Shown: one piece after another, positions 60,601-64,000 of the stretch
Numbering within the stretch: position 1 is the stretch's first letter
Layout of the letters: each line of letters begins with the position of its first letter
Assembly: GCF_010093535.1 (NCBI RefSeq)
Contig: NW_022985162.1
Location: 892,165-956,164 of the forward strand
Length of the DNA: 64,000 bases
Source of the DNA: Lindgomyces ingoldianus
Taxonomy: Eukaryota > Ascomycota > Dothideomycetes > Pleosporales > Lindgomycetaceae
Direction of reading: 5' to 3'
Program-made: the position numbers and the translations under genes
Notes under the pieces: model-generated
Told to the model about the DNA's origin: nothing
Databases searched by the model: none
The model's input: only the letters and a program-made list of their open reading frames with translations

Positions 60601-63600
60601 TGTATAATGCAACTATAGTCCTTAAGAAAGGCGCGGTAGAAGTTGCAGAACCCTAGGAATAACTGCAGGCTCTTAATTAAGGTTAGTATAGGCTAGTCTT
60701 AGACAGCAGCTACCTTAGTAGGGTCCTTATAGATTCTGTCTGTGCTAATAATAAAACCTAAGAATTTTATCTTAGTAACTATAAATTTACTTTTTTTAAA
60801 GTTAATTTATAGGCTAGCGTTTTACAGACAACATAGAACCTTAGCAACATGTGCTTTATGCTATAAGAGGTTGTCTAAGTAGATTAAGATGTTATTAAAG
60901 TAGGCTATATAAAAGTTATTAAGTAGGCTATGTAAAACTTAATTAATATATTGCTAGAAAGTTACAGGGCTGTTATAAAGTCTAAAAGGCAGCATGTAAT
61001 ACTTATAGTTACTATAGTGTGTTTAGAAGGTAGTTAGGTCCTTAACCTCTTTAGTAAGCTAGATGTAATAGAACACCTGTTGTATGTTAAGCTTAGTAAA
61101 GACCTTAGCTATAGCTAGCTGCGTAAGCGTCTTCTAGATTAAAGGTATTAAGTAAGTATTTTTTTTTATAATTATGTTAAGCTTATAATAGTTTACATAG
61201 AACCTTTACCCCCTTTTTAGCTTCTTAGTAAACAAGACTAGAAAAGCGTAGCTAGTGTTACTATGCGTAATAAATCCGCGTTACAGGTGGTTGTCTAGAT
61301 AGTCCTTAACTAGCCTAAGCTGCTCTAGAGACATGCTGTATAGCAGGCTGCTTAATAAAGTGTTCTCTGCTATTAGCTTAATATTATAGTTAACGCTAGG
61401 TTAGTGTAGCAGCAGTTTATTTAAGTCTCTCTTTAAGAAGTAAGCTAGCGTAGCTTTAGCGTACATAGAGAATAGTAACTTTTTAAGCATTAGCTGTTAA
61501 AGCTTATTCTTAGAATTAACTATTATAGGTGCTTAGTAGTCCTTAATTAGTTAATTAACTTTATAGACACTAATATGTCTAATTATAACATCTCTACGCC
61601 TTATGTGTAGCATAAACGCAGCAGCGTTAATTATGTTTACCTTTAGCCCTACTTTAGCAAGTGCTTTCTTAGATATAGCTAGTTAACATTAGCGCGCTTA
61701 ATTAGTGCTAGGGGGCATTAGTTAAAAATTAAGTTACTTTTTTATTTTTCTTAAGTTCTACTGCTAATTATGCTTTTAAGTTAATTAAAGTTAGTATTAA
61801 TTAATTTTTAATATCTTTATAAACTTATTTTATTAGTTAGTGTTTACTTAATAAAATTAGTTAATCTATAAGAACATGCTACATGTAGGGATAATAATAT
61901 TACACTTATAGTTTTATGTTTAATTATTGTTTAGCTACTAAATTAATTATTTCTTATAGTTAATTTAAACACTAGCCTTTTTAAGAACCTTATAGCTTAT
62001 AATTAAGTTATAACAGCCTGTGTTGCAGAGGATAAAGAGTATAGGCAGCTAGTAACTATTAATTACTAGATTTATGTAAAAGTACTTATTTACCTATCTA
62101 TTTAGTTAATTATTATATTCTGTAATAAAAATAAACTTAATGCTAAGCATCTTAGGCTATAGGTGCTTCTAGATTGTTTGTAGGTGTTATAGGTAAATTA
62201 AATTATAGCTGCTAGCTCTTATGTTAATAAAACTATTTAAGCATATAGTAATCTCTCTAGCAGAAACACAGTAGAGCAGCATAAAAGGCTTACTGCTAAA
62301 TAGCAGCTTATATAGCTTCTGCGCTAGTGCTTTATTTATTAACTCTAGAGAGAAAACTTTCTTTAAAGTAAGTCTTTCTCTAATTTGCTGTTTTTACTAG
62401 AGCTTATAGCATCTAGCTTTTGTGCTGCTTCTATAGCTTTACTTTTAGCGCAGGTGTAAGAGCAGTTGCAACTTATATGTCCTAGCTAATAGCATAAGTA
62501 GTAGGTTATAGTATCCTTTGTTAAAACTGCCTACGCTTAAAGTGTTGCTAGAGTTGTTAAAGCAGCAGTAGTAGTAGTAGGTTAAAGAACATTTTAACGC
62601 GTAAGCTTCTCTTTACCTCTTTACGCGTGTTGTACGCTTAACTCTGCAGTAGACCTCTGTAGTAAGAAGGATATCTAGTAGGCTTACTTTATATAATTAA
62701 AGAAGCTAACTATTAGGTTGTTATAGTAAGTCTTTATATATACTTAAAGCTAACTTAATAAAGTGTTATAAATTTTATTTTTTTACTGCTTAAGCAGTAG
62801 CTTAGCTTTATTTATAAGGTATGTAAACTAGGCCTTAAAGTTTTTAAAATTTTAAGATAGCTTTATCTTAAGCTAGTAAAGCTTAGTTTTAGCTTTTATC
62901 TACTAGTTAGTATTTTTAAAGCTTTTTTTTAAAAAGCTTATAATATTTTTAGTTGTTACTAGCTTACTTTACTACTTTTAAGCTTTAAAGTAGAGAACTA
63001 GTTAACCTAGCGCTTAACTACTTACTTTACTTTTAGTATAGTGTACTTAAGTATTTTTTTTTATATAGGGTTACTATCTGCAGGTATAAAGTAGTTTATG
63101 TTATAAAGTAGCTTACTTATTAGAAAGTTTTTTTAGTAATTAAATTTAATATTATTTTTACTTATAAACTTAGGCAGATCCTCTGCTTTAGCTAATAGTT
63201 TTAGCCTAGCTCTTTAGCTTATAGTACTAATATAAAAAAAGTTAAGTGTTCTTAGTGTAGCTAGGTTAAATTATAGTTGCTTTTTTAGTGTAGTTAGCGC
63301 AAGTGTGCCTTTTAGCACTTAATAAGCTCTATCTAAGAGAAATAATTAATTACACACTAGTATAGTAGTAGCCTTAAGTTTTTTAACTTTATTTTTATAA
63401 TTAGCTAAGTGTTTAAAAGTTTTATTTAGTAAGCTTTAAAGCTTTTATAGCTTTTTACTAACTTTTACTTACTTAGCTTCTGCTATGTTAACTGCTTTAG
63501 TAAGAGTATTAGTGTAGTTTTAATAAGCTTATACTTTTAATAACTACTATAGTAGCTTATTTACTATAACTACATAATCTGCAGCTATAAGGTTTAGTAG

Positions 63601-64000
63601 GTCTAGGCAGAGGCTAATTAAATTGTAATTAGTAGTACTCTAGGTAATAGCCTCTGTTTAGAATAATAGTGCTTTCCTAGCCTACTAAGCGCGCGCGTGT
63701 GTAGTTTTAATAGCGTAGTCCTTCTTAAACACATTATTAGCGTAGAACTAGGCCTAGCATAGCAGCGTCCTTAGTTTAGGCGTATAGGCGTTGCTAGTAG
63801 GCTAGGCGGTAGGATTAACGTGCATTTTAATCCTTAACAGCTTCCCTATTCTAGTGCTCTTAGCTCCTTCCCTCTACTCCAGGGTCTGGCGGTCCGCAGA
63901 GGTATAGTGTAGTGTGAGCCCCGGGTCCGGTGACGGTGGGGCTGATAGTCGATTAGTGGTGGGTTTGTACAGAGCCTGCGGCTCTCTTCGCGTTGTTGCG
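57684..64000 (-). mobile_element. Ty3/gypsy element G3 (right end outside window)
   Basis: The left LTR is 57684-57959 (TGATGACAAGC to GTCACATCA). It is followed by the complement of a polypurine tract (CCCCCTTCTAAGGCAG), so the element reads leftwards. The reverse transcriptase core YFNNILIYLDN is on the minus strand near 60860-60905, from YxDDILIYSDN. Integrase lies to its left; RNase H and gag-like regions are on either side. The LTR and the last 170 bases of the window (GC-rich, about 63830-64000) are much less mutated than the middle. No 5' LTR is reached. Confidence 0.82.
59081..59421. mobile_element. Unmutated solo LTR (331 bp) inside gypsy G3
   Basis: The element 59086-59416 starts TGTCAGATTGAAGC and ends GCGCAAATCTGACA, an inverted TGTCAGATT terminus in TG..CA form. 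It is flanked by CCCTT on both sides (59081-59085, 59417-59421). The size, ends and 5-bp duplication fit a solo LTR of a retrotransposon not otherwise in the window; a MITE is the alternative. Its base composition is normal, with abundant CA/TG, while the gypsy around it is TpA-rich. A small internal repeat (AAAATGCTGCAATTTGCTGC-type) lies at 59278-59330. Open frames here are not genes. Confidence 0.8.

Noticed and set aside
21206..64000. Centromere or mitochondrial DNA as explanation of the AT-rich block
   Set aside because: Every sub-block examined can be assigned to RIP-mutated transposons with nuclear features (LTRs, target duplications). A regional centromere built of such DNA remains possible but nothing here shows it.
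1..64000. Telomere repeats, tRNA or rRNA genes, CRISPR arrays
   Set aside because: No TTAGGG arrays, no convincing cloverleaf or rRNA sequence, and no regular spacer array were seen. A tRNA scan could not be run, so a missed tRNA is possible.

Overview
The window is nuclear DNA of a filamentous ascomycete (Pezizomycotina). The genes have short GT..AG introns and belong to fungal families. The genome alternates between GC-balanced gene islands and very AT-rich, TpA-rich blocks full of stop codons. That contrast is the signature of RIP (repeat-induced point mutation, C:G to T:A, preferring CpA) acting on transposons. The species cannot be named from the sequence.

Left part, 1-21.2 kb, a gene island broken by transposons. 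From left to right: a partial MITE-like repeat (1-607); a GPI-anchored cell-wall protein gene (1333-2227, -); a medium-chain reductase (4175-5271, -); an extended SDR (6019-7268, -) divergent from an FAD monooxygenase (7621-9017, +); an F-box-like gene (9115-9963, -). Then come decayed genes: a DUF7730-like gene (10375-11208, -), an unknown gene (12893-13412, -), an MFS anion symporter split by a MITE and a hAT element (13480-17242, -), and a divergent 2-oxoglutarate dioxygenase (17367-18450, +). Last is an intact secreted TAP-like serine peptidase with five exons (19080-20950, +). The reductase/SDR/monooxygenase trio, with the ruined transporter and dioxygenase, looks like a small catabolic or specialised-metabolism locus that is being eroded.

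Right part, 21.2-64 kb, is a nested transposon stack with no host gene seen. A gypsy-related block (21206-26057) carries a 933-bp hAT, a 1.1-kb fold-back element and a short LTR element. A copia remnant (27286-28382) is interrupted by a gypsy element (G2). G2 in turn was hit by a 7.2-kb copia (33822-41013), a 7.4-kb gypsy (41285-48682) and a 4.3-kb copia (49822-54167). The last three, and the short element, each have equal-length LTRs and a 5-bp target duplication. Removing the insertions rejoins G2's integrase frame. Then come an inverted G2 piece, two pogo/Fot-like transposase remnants (one inside the other), and a third gypsy (57684 to the window end) that holds an unmutated solo LTR.

The most interesting general signal is that RIP-type mutation is concentrated in the inner half of each LTR and spares the outer edge of the insertion. 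It repeats in four complete elements of three kinds and in a fifth single LTR. Several stop codons in the nearby low-copy pseudogenes are also of the CpA-to-TpA type, which suggests that RIP spreads into single-copy genes beside repeats.
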